A stretch of 64,000 nt of DNA from Pseudeuparius sepicola (GCA_963920635.1 OY987308.1:9490225-9554224), one strand, 5' to 3'. Positions 33,757 to 45,338 are shown, numbered from the stretch's first letter. Translations and numbers: made by a program. The notes: a model not told the origin generated them from the letters alone.

Positions 33757-33928
33757 TGGAGTTTGTTGGTGCTGGAGAATAAGCACGAACTCCACTTAAA
33801 ATAATAACTATGTTGTCGATTTGACAAATTTTATTAAACTGATTTTACAACTGTTTACTTAGTTACTAAAATATTTTGTTATTTTTGTAACCGGCCAAAT
33901 CTTCATTGTTGTGGCGAGGATCGCCACA
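33757..33928 (-). repeat. 5' LTR of CsRn1 copy 2
   Basis: 172 bp; differs from the 3' LTR at one base (aataact against aataacg). Confidence 0.9.
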
Positions 33929-33990
33929 GGTATATACGGTACGTTGTCACTTCATATATAACGTTGTCACTTCCGAAATCGGAAGTGACA

Positions 33991-34390
33991 ACGTTTCGCC
34001 ATTCATTCGGGCGAAGTTTCAGCCGGAGGTGACAGGAAGCCCCCCGTACCTGCAGACAAGGGTCCTACTTTTGGTATAAGCCGCTGGCGCTGGGGTCGCG
34101 TTTTCTAACTCAGGTACGTGAAGCACGATGTCACTTCTCACGTATATCGGCATGTGAACGATATGTGCACGGCACGCGGTAACTTCCAACCGTCCAGTTT
34201 GCTCCTAGAAGAGCGGCAACAGCGTATTTCGTTGGTTATCCGCCGCATATTTTCCCCAGTTGGATTATTCGGAAGCGGGCGGAGGTGGTAACTGAAATAT
34301 GTTATGTTTTTCTGCCTAAATTCTTAGCGCTCAGATATTTTACACAAAAGCAACGCAAATACAATGAAATACATTGTGTGCGTATTCGGG
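33991..34390. other. Non-coding, no gene seen
   Basis: Relatively GC-rich to about 34,290, then AT-rich. GGTGACAGGAAG and GATGTCACTTC echo the neighbouring repeat. Nothing else. Confidence 0.4.
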
Positions 34391-34394
34391 ACAC

Positions 34395-35405
34395 TAGTAC
34401 ATAAAGTAAGGAATAAATTCAATTTCTCGAAAAGAAAAAAGTATTTCGAAGAAATCCTCATACACGTCAATTTTTCTTGAAAAAAAAAGCATCTTATGAT
34501 GTTGTACTTGCATTTGTGAGATCACTGTTCCGCATATGACGTCATCTGCAATTTTCTCAAATGGCAACCTACATTTTTGAGTGTGCCATTTGATAGAGCA
34601 TACGAGTAGATATTTGTGTGCATACAGTGCTGTTAAAATTTTTGACATGTTACATATAAGGTAATTTTTGCGGAAACAAATGTTATAGGGGTTTAAAATG
34701 AATTTATTTCATTTAGTGAAATGCACATTTAATTAAATTTTATTCAATGTTCAAACTGGTCCTTCCTGAGGCTAGCATTATCAAAGACAGTTGACAAATT
34801 TTCATTGGACTTTACTGACAGTTGCTTGGGATTTGAATGACCCCCAATGTCTCCGGACATAAATTCATTATATTTATTTATGGGCAACCATCTTAAAAAC
34901 GTCGCATAAGAACCAGGCCCCAGACAAAACTAAGGATTCGAAATGAATGTAACATATTTCCCAAAATCCGGTAAAATCCAACGAGGATTTATTAGCCGTC
35001 TTAGATACTGCCAGCCTCAGGCGGGACTTCAATTTGAATGCTCGATTAACTAGATTCGTGTCAGTTTACTAAATAAAATAAATTAATTTTAAACCCATAT
35101 AATATCAATTTTTCGAAAATTTCCTTATATAACATGCCAAAAATTTTAATGTGCTCTAGGCAGACAAATATTATTCTCTATTAAACGGTACACTCCAAAA
35201 ATAAGGTGGCCATTTGAAAACAATTGCCTATGATGTCAAATCTAGAACAGTGATGATATCACAAATGCGAGTACTAAGTACGAGTACATCAAAATATTAT
35301 GCGCTTTTTACAACTAAAATCTACGTGTGCGAGGATTTTTCCAAAAAACCTTTCCTTTTCGAGATAATGAATTTATTCTTTATTTTAATGTATACCATAG
35401 TATAT
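34395..35405. repeat. ~1.0-kb imperfect foldback
   Basis: Left end (AAAGTAAGGAATAAATTCA then TTTCTCGAAAAG) returns inverted at the right end (CCTTTTCGAGATAATG then AATTTATTCTTTATTTTAA). Further pairs are GTGAGATCACTGTTC / AACAGTGATGATATCAC and TTTTTGAGTGTGCC / GGTACACTCCAAAAAT. Probably a decayed long-TIR DNA element. No coding frame. Confidence 0.6.
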
Positions 35406-35611
35406 GTGCAAAAATTCTGAGAAACCCGTCTGGGACATTTTAACTGCTCTCATGACCGCCTAAAACTATCGACATGCCAAATTCTTTAAAAAATATAAAG
35501 GTGTTTCTATTATTGTAATTACGTAATTACTTTAGACTTGAGCAAAGTGTGGAATTTGAGAGGCACTTGAAGAGTCAAGGGTATTAACGGAATTAATTAA
35601 TTAATTAACTA

Positions 35612-36958
35612 CAGGGTGAATCAGATTTTTGTAGCAGGTGATAGATCTTCAAAAACTAACCGTACTTTTTCGTATAAACTATATCTTTTTAAGGTTTCAT
35701 AGAAAAGTTATCGGGTGTTAAAGTTGGAAAAAATATGTGGACTTTATTGAATATTTACCAAACTAGTTGAGATATTTAAGTCATATTTGGTATACGTTCT
35801 AACGGCATGGGTTAGCATAAGACCTGTTAATATAGAACATCTTGCACAACCAGTGGCGGAGAAGTGGGTAATTGTTTAATTATTTTTAGAAGAAAAAAAG
35901 AATAACCTTGTATCGTTGAGTGAAGGAACAACAAGAGGTGCATCTAATGCGGAGATTTGGAGCCAGATATCTACGCCCCGGCCAATTGCTTTAGGGCGAG
36001 TTGATCAACGAGAAACCGCATCATGTCGTCCTAAAGCACTTGACCGGGATCTATGGGCATTGAGATTGTGGATTCGCTATTATAAGTGACGGTAGCGCCT
36101 CTTATTATTCTTCACTCAAGGCTTGTATTGTAATAAAAGTTATTGAATTTTTATGTAGATTTTAATTGCAGACAAAAATGTCCTCTTGGTATTTGTTCTC
36201 ATGTGTTATAATTTAATGGCAAATTTCATTTTTTGTATTATTTCGGGATATTTCTGAAAAATTGTCAAAACTATGCCCCACAAGTAATACTAAAAATAGA
36301 AACAACGTGTTTCTTACTTTAAATAAAGTAACTTTTTCCAATAAACTAACCCATTCAAGGTTTTATTTTTCACGATACAGAGCGTAAAATTAATTGTATC
36401 TTCTTTAAATGTTTTAGACCCTGTAACTTCAAATAGGTAAGTTTATTGGAAAAAGTCACTTTATTTAAAGTAGCAAACACATTATTTCTAATTTAAGTGT
36501 TACTTATGCACCAAATTTTTTAGATAATTTTTCAGAAATACACGGAAATAATACAAAAAAATGAAATTTGCCATTAAATTATAACACATGCGAACAAATA
36601 CCAAGAGCGCATTTTTGTCTGCAATTAAAATCTTTTATTACGATACAAGGTGATTCATTTTTTTTTCTAAAAATAATTTTACCAATTACCCAATTTTTCC
36701 GCCACTGGTTATGCAAGATGTTCGATATTAACAGGTTTTATGCTAACCCATGCCGTTATAACGTATTCCAAATATGACTAAAATATCTCAACTAGTTTGG
36801 TAAATACTCAATAAAGTCCACATATCTTTTACAACTTTAACACCCTGCAACTTTTCTATGAAGCCTAAAAAAAGATATAGTTTATGGGAAAAAGTGCGGT
36901 TATTTTTTGAAGATCTATTACCTGTTAAAGTCCTGCTACAAAAAACTGATTCACCCTG
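35612..36958. mobile_element. Hairpin MITE of the CAGGGTG/TA group, ~570-bp arms
   Basis: Flanked by TA (35,610-35,611 and 36,959-36,960), ends CAGGGTGAATCAG. Almost the whole element folds on itself around about 36,395; landmarks such as GGCATGGGTTAGCATAA and CCTCTTGGTATTTGTTC recur inverted in the right arm. The left arm holds a 208-bp insertion (35,914-36,121). A relative lies at 56,687-57,537. No transposase remnant was seen. Confidence 0.8.
35914..36121. mobile_element. 208-bp MITE, CGTTGAGTGAAG termini, 7-bp target duplication
   Basis: Ends CGTTGAGTGAAG and CTTCACTCAAGG. Perfect 7-bp duplication cttgtat (35,907-35,913 and 36,122-36,128). The flanking hairpin MITE's right arm lacks it, which confirms insertion. 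The same termini make up the 28-bp copy at 41,752. Superfamily not assigned. Confidence 0.8.
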
Positions 36959-36960
36959 TA

Positions 36961-39900
36961 TAAGAACAATTCAATGTTATACACAATCACTTAGAAATGT
37001 GTTTGTCGAAATGAATTTTTTATTTTATAAGCTTTTATTTAACTTCCCTTTCGTTAGTGTGGGTCAAATCTTCGAACTGAATTTTAAACCAGTTCCACCC
37101 AACCGATTGAGCGAAATTTTGTAAACACTTTTGGTGGTGGTGAACATAATAGAAATAGAGTATACTCAATATTGTAATTTGTTCAAGATGGCCGCCACTC
37201 CAAGATGGCCGATTACCATTTTTCATTACAACCCCCTTGATATGGATATCAAATGAAAATATTTGACGAGTAGAAAACGATAAGGTGAGTGACGTCATTC
37301 TAATTTCAATATGGCGTTCTAAATTTATTTACCACCATTGTGACATGGGTATCAAATGAAAGGGTATAGATTGAGAAAGAGGTACTAACTAAAAATCACA
37401 AAATAAAATCATAAATAAAAAAACGTTTTTAAAAACAAGCTTTCGAATAACTTTGAACAGATCACCCTATCATGCTCGTCGATGTGATTTTCCTGCTTAA
37501 TTCAAGGTGCGTTGATGCTGCTTCTTATTTTTTATTTATTTATTTCTTATTATAATTTATTATTGTTGGAATGTAGGTACTATATTTTTGCGGGATATTT
37601 GGTAGGTTATACCTGTACCATTAAATTCGGTCCACCGGAACTGGTACGTGTTATTTTCGATATTGGCTACTTCGTGAGGCAAAATACATACATCCCAGAT
37701 CGTCTTAACGACAGGTATGAAAGACAAAAAAAATCGAATTAAAATTTGATTTAGGGTTCAGCCCTACTCGATGAGGAAGTAATTTGTGCAAACTTTTTAT
37801 TTTTGTAAATTAAGTAGACTTAACGGGATGAGTAAAAAACTTATTTCTTGTGTAGGTAAATTAATATAGATTTGAAGAATTTTGAATTTCTGTGTTTTTC
37901 AATTTGTGCTACTAAAAACTTGCTTTTCCGTAAGAGATATCGTAAATGAAAAAGTTGTTGAGATATCCAGCCCTTTTCCATATTTACACAAATTCGACTC
38001 CCTTTGATTTGTTTGTAAAATAATTTTGTCGACTTTCTGGAAACTTTCAGAACAACTTTTTCATGTAACAATTTCCGATATCTTTGACAGATAAGCTAGT
38101 TTACCTACATTTAAACAGCAAAAGAATTTAAAAATATAGTAGACCGATTGTTTCCAAATTTGGAATGTGGATATAAATTGTTATTCTAAATAACGTTTTC
38201 TTTCTATAAAAATAAACACTATGTTAGTAAGGTTTAATACTAGAGTTTCTGCGATATCTTGCTTTAGCATAACCCCACGAAAATTTCAAAACATTATTGG
38301 GATACATATTTTGAACATGTTGGTATAAATAATTATGCTTGGGGTGAAATATCTTTGTATATAGTATATAGCAAAAGTATTTAAAAAAATCTTTAGTTTT
38401 ATCACTCCCTGTATGGAACCCTATTACACATGTGTCTGAATACTGTATCGAAATAATATTTCAAATTGAATATGCTCAGAAAAATGAGCTAAACCAATTT
38501 AATAAAAATGAAGGTTCCATTTGAAAGACCAAACTTGTGAAAAAAATTTTCTATATAAGGTTTCCTGCAAAGTTAAACAACAAATTTGACTTTGATCTTT
38601 TATTTTAAAAACGGTTTAATCTGGAATCTTGAATTTGAGACCGTTACCAGCCAGTTGGAAGACACTTTACGGTACAATTACTTTTTGCACCGTACCTATC
38701 CTAAGGGCAGAATCCCGAAACACCTATTCGTCTTTTTGACAGAAGTATTTTGCAAGCTGATTTATATAAAAATAAAAATAAGTATTGTACTACCACAATT
38801 AGTTTAGAAACTTTTGTTACTGTTTTCATTAACTTAATAGTTTTCTGGGAAAAAAATAGAATTATTTATTGTTCTGTATTTAAATACAAGTATTGACACT
38901 CACGATGGTGCAAAAACATGGAAGGCGGGTGTCATTTAGGCAATACTTTTTTTACACATTCAAAAATATCCAAGCTTGACCGTTTTCGAGAAAAAAATTA
39001 AAACCAAATTTTTGGTCCCCTTTAATAGGCTGGAATAATTTTGCAGGGGAAACTTAAATCGAAAAATTTTACATGAAAGACCCTTCATAAAACCATCTGT
39101 AGAACACTTCCACCGAATATTTGCATAATTAAGGAACACCTTGTTCAATTTATTTATATCACTGAAATCGGAAAAAAAGTCAACTTCGTGAAAAAAATAC
39201 CTACACCGGGTGGGCCAAAAAATGTGGACTTTTTTTGGCGATAATTTTTTGGTTTATCAACCGATTTTAAAAAGCTCTATATATTGACAGAAAACTTCAC
39301 AATAGCCACTTTTTAAAAATCCAACATGTCGGCGATATTTAAATTTTGCCCTTTGTTTGGGCCAATTCTTTCTGAAACAAAAATGTCGGAATAATGCAAC
39401 CGCTGCAAAGAAAAACAATAAAATGGACCTTAATCTACATTTCAAGACTCGTGAAAAAAAAATCAGTCTACCGGAGGAGGACATATACGCAATAATAGAA
39501 GGCGTCATTTTTATTATTTTCCCTTACTTTCGTACCCGCCCGATATGCAACAAATAAAAAAAATAACAAAAGGATAAAGGCATCTTAGGTTGCAGATGAA
39601 GACCCGTTTTAATCATTTATTCGTTATTCCCAACACTTTTGATATAAAAAAGAAGGGACAATTTTCACGTATGATCGTCATTTCAATCAGCCATTTTCAT
39701 CTTTTTTGTCAATAATCCGTCCTTTCTTCGAGCAACCGTGCAAAAAGATTATGGGTAAAAGAACTAAGGCAGTTTCAGTACTACAGCGTAACAATGACAG
39801 AAATGACTCTTTCCAATTATTACGCACAGCTCCGCCCCCGAAGAACCGATTTTAATCGCAGTGGTCTCAGAATGTAGGCAAAGGTCCATTTTATTTTTTT

Positions 39901-40440
39901 TTATGGGTTGCATCATTCCGACATTTCCTTCTCAAAAAGAATTAGCCCAAATAAAGTGCTGAATTTAATCATCGCCGCCATGTTGTATTATAAAAAGTCG
40001 GCTATTTTGAAGCTCTTGTTAATAATCCGTTCTTTTCTGCATGAAAAGATTACTTGTTTTTTGAAATCGGTTGATAAACAAAAAATTAGGAACATTTGTA
40101 ATTAATTGTGTGTGTGTTTTTTTTTTATAATTTGACTGACATGACGAGGAAATTTGCTAAGCCCTGATGTCTACCACTTTTTTCTAACTCCAAATATAAA
40201 GAAGTTAGAGGGAATAAAATCATCTTGTACTCTGTCTGTATAGTGATTTGTTAAAAATCCATAAAAACAAAAACCTAATAAAATTTTGAATAAACTTAAA
40301 AAAACGCTCGGACATATCAAGAAATTAATATGAAATATCATTTTTGTTCGGATGTGTCAAATATTAACGTTTCCCGGACGGAACCTATGATCGGGAAGAA
40401 AGTATTTTACATAAGGGTGGTTGTGATTGATCCGTTAGGG
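36961..40440. other. Non-coding, TE debris
   Basis: AT-rich. Features noted: GATGGCCGCC motifs near 37,190, TCACCCTATC near 37,470, AGGGTTCAGCCCTAC near 37,753, and CACCGGGTGGGCCAAAA near 39,207. The frame at 37,512-37,742 (76 codons, ending in NTYIPDRLNDRYERQKKSN) is the most protein-like but unrecognised. No gene can be supported. Confidence 0.4.
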
Positions 40441-40547
40441 TTCGCAAAAGTCCGACTTCGGTAGTGACAACATTATATTATATGAAGTGACAACGTGCAG
40501 TATATACCTATTTATGAAGTGACAGCGTATCGTTCATAGGTAATATA

Positions 40548-41268
40548 CAGGGTGTTCGAAAAATAGACGGAGATATTTTAGAGGGTGATTCCCTGTTAAG
40601 AAATATGAAAAAAAGTTTCTATAAACATGGGTCCGGAAATGCAGAGTTTTCAAGATACAGGATGTTAAATATATTGCATGTCACTGGACAAAATTGGTTT
40701 ATCAATTTTTGCAAAAAAAATCACAAGTGCCTTGGAAAACAAATAATCAAAAGCATTTCTAGGAAAGAGTGTTATTGCAACTTTTCCAATATCATAACAT
40801 AAAGTACACTACAACCAATTTTGTCCACTGACATGCAATAAAACGGTTTTTATTTTTTTTTCTCGAAAACGAAGTGAGATAGGAAAACAATACAAGAGGG
40901 AAAGAAGTTGTACTTTTAGATGCTTAATCAAACAAAAAATATTAAAGTTACAAAAAAGGTAGTGGCGTACATTTTTTTGATAATAATATTCGCTAAGGTG
41001 CCCCCGGGACGCCACTGGACTTAATAAATTTAATCTAGTTAGGGCGAAATTAGCCTCTTAATACAACAAATAACATTGCCAAATTTCAACAGAATCGAGT
41101 AAATAATTTTTAAGACATTAATAATTTCATGTTTTATTTTTTTTTATTTAACATCCTGTATCTTGAAAGCTCTGCATTTCCGGACCCATGTTTATAGAAA
41201 CTTTTTTTCATATTTCTTAACAGGGAATCACCCTCTAAAATATCTCCGTCTATTTTTCGAACACCCTG
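40548..41268. mobile_element. MITE of the CAGGGTG/TA group
   Basis: Flanked by TA. Ends CAGGGTGTTCGAAAAATAGA, inverted at 41,249-41,268. Long TIRs of about 140 bp (shared CATGGGTCCGGAAATGCAGA), with a second inverted pair inside (ATGTCACTGGACAAAATTGG / CCAATTTTGTCCACTGACAT). No coding sequence. Confidence 0.8.
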
Positions 41269-41751
41269 TATATACTAGTATAGTGAGTTAATATTTCATT
41301 ATCATCTAGTTCTGAGCTATGTTTAAAGTTTCAAATCTCTAGCTCATCGGGAAGTTATTTTAAAATCGATTGCAAAATTTGTAGACAAACACACGGACAA
41401 ACAAGAAAGCGATTTAACAAAAACTTGGTAACATTTTTATTTGAATGTGTCAAATATTGACGTTTCCCGCACGGAATCTATAATCGGAAAGAATATATAG
41501 AGTAATGTATTTCGTCCGTGAGCACCCACTAAAGTCCGACTTCGGAAGTGACAATGTTATTTACAATGTGTTACACTTTGAGTGATACAATTCCGTATTT
41601 CTAGAAATATTCGCCGATGTTCAAAAATGTTTTCTGCCTACTCGAATGCCTCTACATTTTGGGCTATAATTTTTTAAAGTAGTCCTATTTCATGGCCTTA
41701 TGTTATTAAAAGAAGGCACCCAAAACTCACAGAACCAGATTAGAATGAAAT

Positions 41752-41779
41752 CGTTGAGTGGTTATTCCTTCACTCAACG
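41752..41779. mobile_element. 28-bp minimal copy of the CGTTGAGTG MITE
   Basis: CGTTGAGTG, a short loop, CACTCAACG, flanked by perfect 7-bp direct repeats atgaaat (41,745-41,751 and 41,780-41,786). The termini match the 208-bp MITE at 35,914, so this looks like a copy reduced to its ends. Confidence 0.7.
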
Positions 41780-42197
41780 ATGAAATCCAAAATCCAGTGG
41801 CATCGAATTGGTCATAGATCAAAACCTTTGGTGCAAAACTTCAACACTCTAAATTATCCAAATGTGGCCAGTTTGAAAAACTTGGGTTTTCCGGGATACC
41901 CTGTATAAACCACCGGGCATATTTTGGTGACCTTTTTGGAGAATCGATTAAGTTTTTGCCAAATAGGCGCTAGGCACCTGGGTAACTGTCGAATATGTAG
42001 ACGATACCATTTTTGTTTACATCTCATTCATGGCACTCCTGACTTGAAACGTCGATTCCTCACTCAGATCTCTCAATGCTTGAACTTATTGAATAAAGCA
42101 GAATTAATTAAATATGGAGGATGATGCCTACAATTGTAAGGAATTGTTAGGGAGACTAATAGAATTCAGTGAAATCCCAAATTTTTAGTTTAATATA
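41780..42197. other. Non-coding spacer
   Basis: TE-like debris (GGGATACCCTGTATAA near 41,893, a possible solitary MITE end). No gene seen. Confidence 0.4.
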
Positions 42198-43491
42198 CAG
42201 GGTGTTTTTTTTTCGATGCCCACTATGGGGATCTCGGAAACTAGCAGAGCTAGAACAGAGGTTAAATGGGGAAAGAATTGCAGTTTTGAATGCTCAATCT
42301 AATGCCCCTTTTGGATTTTTAAAAAAGTTCACTAGGTATTTTGAAAAGGGTAATTTTTTGAAATTTCATCAGATCTGTCTAGCTCCGTTATTTCTAATTA
42401 TACAGAAAAACTGTACAGCCAAAAATTGTAGATAATTTTGGGCTCAATAAGATAATCTAATCAAATTTTTTATGGAGTTTGTGATTTTTAAGATATGACA
42501 TAAACTTGTGTTTTTTAAATGTAAATCATAGTTGGCAGTGGCCTTATCAAATCGGCTATTCTTTGAGCTTTCCAAAAATATAATACTCGGCATAGTTATT
42601 ATAAAAAATTAAATAGCTATGGCTAATATTCTGATTTTTTTTTAATTTTCACATAGTCAGCCGTGGAATATTTTCATAATTACGTTCTATTAAAACTTTC
42701 AAATATTTTATTTTTAGCTGGTAACAAAATGTAACAAAATGAAACAAAAATTATCATGATGAAGCTCCACCACATAATTATTTGCCCGTAAGAAATTACT
42801 TAGATCAGCTCTATCCAAATAGTTGGATAGGGAGAAATAGATCTATTTCCTGGCAGCCCCGATCCCCCGATTTGTCTGTTTTTGGATTTCTTTTTGTGGG
42901 GAACAACAAAATAAGGTATGAGACAATTGCTGAATTAAGAGCAGATATTTTAGAAGCAATTGCCAGTATTGACAGGCGACAAATTCAGTTTTAAAAAGAT
43001 GCAATATAAAATAAATAATAATGGTAGTTTGTGAGTTTTTATTAATTTTTGTTTTATTTTGTTACCATCTAAAAACAAACGATTAGAAAGTTTGAAGTAC
43101 GTCTAATTATAAAATAGAAAGCTCAAGAAATGGCCGAGTTTATAAGGCCACAGCCAACTATGATTTCCATTAAAAATCACAAGTTTATGTCATATCTCAA
43201 AAATCACAAACAACATAAAAAAATCGGATTAGATATAAGCGCAAAATTATATAGAATTTTTGTATTTACAGTTTTTCTGTATAATCAGAAATAACGGAGC
43301 TACAGAGAGCTGATGAAATAACAAAAAAATCACTCTTTTCGAAATATCTAGTGAGACATGAACTTTTTTAAAAATCCAAAAGGGGCATTATATTGAGCAT
43401 TCAAAACTGCAAGTCTTTCCCCATTCAACCTTTGTTCTAGCTCTGCTAGTTTCCGAGATCCCCATAGTGGGCCTCGAAAAAACTCACCCTG
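42198..43491 (+). mobile_element. Mariner-derived element with transposase remnant
   Basis: Flanked by TA. Ends CAGGGTG...; TIRs several hundred bp long (ATGGGGATCTCGGAAACTAG near the left end, inverted near 43,450). Between the arms, 42,754-42,994 encodes a DDE transposase fragment. Non-autonomous. Confidence 0.85.
42754..42994 (+). pseudogene. Mariner-type transposase fragment
   Basis: Reads HDEAPPHNYLPVRNYLDQLY, then WIGRNRSISWQPRSPDLSVF and FLFVGNNKIRYETI. The APPH block with its Asp and the PRSPDL block with the third acid are diagnostic of the Tc1/mariner family. The N-terminal DNA-binding part and the first catalytic Asp are missing. It would have cut and pasted the element at TA sites. 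Confidence 0.85.
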
Positions 43492-44269
43492 TATATTTTT
43501 TAAAATAACACCCTAGATAAAATAGGCTAGGTATAAATAGGTACTATTTAAAATAATACCTAAGACAAAGTTTAATCGATTTTAAAAAAAAGTTCACCAA
43601 ATGTGCCCTGTGGTTTATAGAGGCTACAATTTTGGTCTCAATCTCAATTGGTAAACGCCCTGTATAACTTAGGACATTGAAACTATATCCAATTCGATGG
43701 CACTATCCATTTCATTCTTAAAAAAAATGCCTAATACGGTTTTGTGATTTTTGTGTGTCTTATTTTTATCACAGTAGGCCATGGAATTCTACTATTTTAA
43801 AAAATTATGACTCAAAACGAAAAGTTGAAACGGACTATATTATGAAGTGACAACGTAGAGTATATATATATTTTTGAAGTGACAACGTATTATATACCCG
43901 GATTGTTCGGACGACTTTTGTAAATAACAAAAAAATGAGATGAAATTTGATCTTTTGGGGTTGAGCCCTGCTTGCGGTGTGACATAATTTAAGTTTTGAA
44001 AAATCACGTATGCCTTCGGAAATTTTTAAAAACCAAATTTTCACACCAATAAATTGACCTTTTTGTAGATTTTACGAAAAAATGCTAATAAGGAAACTTG
44101 TTCAGAATGAATCACTGAGAGAAACATTGGTTGCGTGGCTTTAAAATGTCCAATATTGCCTAGAAATTAAGTTTGAGCGAAAAAAAGTGTCTCAGTGCAT
44201 GCTTGTCCGTGTGTTCACACGAAAACCTAAGAGCGGTTTGAGATATTCACCTTAAATTTGATACAATAA
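43492..44269. other. Non-coding; GAAGTGACAACGT repeats and left flank of the virus-like element
   Basis: GAAGTGACAACGTA units at 43,844 and 43,877, opposite in sense to those near 29,580-33,970. GGTTGAGCCCTGCTTG at 43,963 resembles 2,352. No terminal repeat or integrase marking the left end of the virus-like element was found. Confidence 0.4.
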
Positions 44270-44605
44270 GTTGTATTTATATTATTATATTATATTATAT
44301 ATCTACCAGTTGAATACCAATATTGCGGACCTGGAACTAAGCTAAACAAGAGATTAGCTAGGGGAGACCCTGGCATAAACCCTCTCGATGCTGCATGCAA
44401 GGAACACGATATAGAATATTCGAAATCTTCCTCTTTAGAGGATCGACATAAAGCCGATCGAGTGTTAGAAAATAAAGCTTGGCAAAGAGTTAAGTCTAAG
44501 GACGCAAAACTAGGTGAAAAAGCAGCTGCTTGGTTTGTTACTACAACAATGAAAACTAAACGCAAGTTAGGTATGGGCTTAAAAAATCGTTCAAACGTGA
44601 TATAG
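44270..44605 (+). pseudogene. Phospholipase A2 domain of a virus-like minor capsid protein
   Basis: The frame is open from 44,270 with no early Met. It reads QYCGPGTKLNKRLARGDPG then PLDAACKEHDIEY: the calcium-binding YCGPGT loop and the catalytic His-Asp motif of parvovirus-type PLA2 domains (C-x3-HD), with C, H and D all present. Such domains occur in parvovirus VP1 and in some adintovirus/Polinton capsid proteins, where they help the particle through an endosomal membrane. The frame stops at 44,603, but the sequence character continues in the next frame from 44,605 without a gap, so one indel seems to have split a single protein. The missing start and this break make it a pseudogene. Confidence 0.85.
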
Positions 44606-45012
44606 TGAAAAAGGTTGAAAAATTATTGAAAAAATCATTTAACGGAAATCAACGTAATAATGAAAAAGGAATTAAGAAAACCACACTAGCTGCAATTAAA
44701 GCGGCACGTTTAGCAGTTAAAAAAGTAGGTGGAAAGAATAAAGTGCGAATCCCCAGAATAATTCCTTTTGAGGCGAGCGGTGGGTTTCTTCCCTTGATTC
44801 CAATCCTAGGTGCTTTGGTAGCTCTTGGATCGGTGGTAGGCGGTGCTAGCGCGATTGCTAAAACAGTTATCGCTGCGAAAGATATGCAGAAAAAGATGGA
44901 AGAACAAAAACGTCATAACAAAGCGATGGAAGCAATCGGATCGGGGCTTTACTTGAGAAAAAAGAAGCGAGGCTTTGGTTTATTTATAAGGAAACAAAAA
45001 AACTACCAGTGA
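44605..45012 (+). pseudogene. Basic minor-capsid-like protein, continuation of the PLA2 gene
   Basis: About 135 residues in the frame after the indel. A basic region (IKAARLAVKKVGGKNKVRIP) is followed by a glycine/alanine-rich hydrophobic segment (about residues 60-83, LPLIPILGALVALGSVVGG) and a basic C-terminus (RKKKRGFGLFIRK). The combination of DNA-binding basic stretch and membrane-active segment recalls adenovirus pX/pVI-type minor proteins and the pX-like proteins described in adintoviruses (from memory). No good ATG starts it (a GTG is at 44,605), which fits its being the C-terminal half of the PLA2 protein. Confidence 0.65.
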
Positions 45013-45316
45013 AGCTACCCAAGAGACCATTAACTAACGTTGACCTCGAAAAATTTGCCAGGAAATTAAAGTTGTTATATTTTAGAGGTGTATTCATGAG
45101 AGATGCACTTCCAAGCAAACCACATGCGTATGAATCGGCAATTATTAATTTAGATGTTAAAAACAATAGAGGCATTCACTGGGTAGCATATAAGAAAGAT
45201 AATACTTTGATAGTTTCGGTAACTTAAAACCACCGAAGGAACTTGTTGCATATCAAAAGTTTAGTGAAATAAATTGTGGACATCTTTGTCTCGAATTTCT
45301 TTATAAAAAGAGCTGA
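45009..45316 (+). pseudogene. Adenain-like cysteine protease
   Basis: Overlaps the end of the previous gene by 4 bp. The first frame (45,009-45,227) contains RPLTNVDLEKFARKL and the catalytic His in GIHWVAYKK. A frameshift with loss of some sequence follows near 45,220, and the second frame (to 45,316) has FGNLKPPKELV and the catalytic Cys in INCGHLCLEFLY. This is the C5 (adenain)-type maturation protease of adenoviruses, Polintons and adintoviruses, which cuts capsid precursors inside the particle. Cys and His remain, but the acidic residue between them and part of the core lie at the break. Non-functional. Confidence 0.85.
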
Positions 45317-45338
45317 CCGACTTAAAAGTATTAGTCAT

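Larger units (their letters stand above)
29619..33928 (-). mobile_element. CsRn1-clade Gypsy retroelement, copy 2 (GC-rich)
   Basis: 172-bp LTRs at 29,619-29,790 and 33,757-33,928 with one visible difference. Target duplication ggtata (29,613-29,618 and 33,929-33,934). The primer site TGGTGACCCACGACTTG follows the 5' LTR by three bases (tRNA-Trp-like start) and the polypurine tract GCAGGGGGATGG precedes the 3' LTR. Gag is intact; Pol has a few lesions. Base composition is near 50% GC and so visibly unlike the AT-rich neighbourhood and CsRn1 copy 1. Confidence 0.93.
29559..33990. repeat. TTGTCACTTC / GAAGTGACAA sub-repeats, split by CsRn1 copy 2
   Basis: ACGTTGTCACTTCAAAAATA-type units at 29,569, 29,597, 33,943 and 33,962, then an inverted copy GAAGTGACAACG at 33,982. 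The LTR element sits between the second and third units. Similar units in the opposite sense occur at 40,455-40,520, 41,545 and 43,840-43,890. This suggests the sub-terminal repeats of a DNA transposon whose other end lies further on. Confidence 0.45.

Noticed and set aside
29667..33799. Plus-strand frames across CsRn1 copy 2 (up to 144 codons)
   Set aside because: Antisense shadows of the GC-rich minus-strand gag and pol.
37512..37742. 76-residue protein
   Set aside because: Plausible C-terminal sequence but no promoter, no neighbour and no family; the flanks are repeat debris. Mentioned only in the gap entry.
44270..44605. Insect densovirus (parvovirus) insertion, on the basis of the PLA2 domain
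   Set aside because: The genes that follow are adenain-like protease, hexon-like capsid and PolB, none of which parvoviruses have. No parvovirus NS1 helicase is present.
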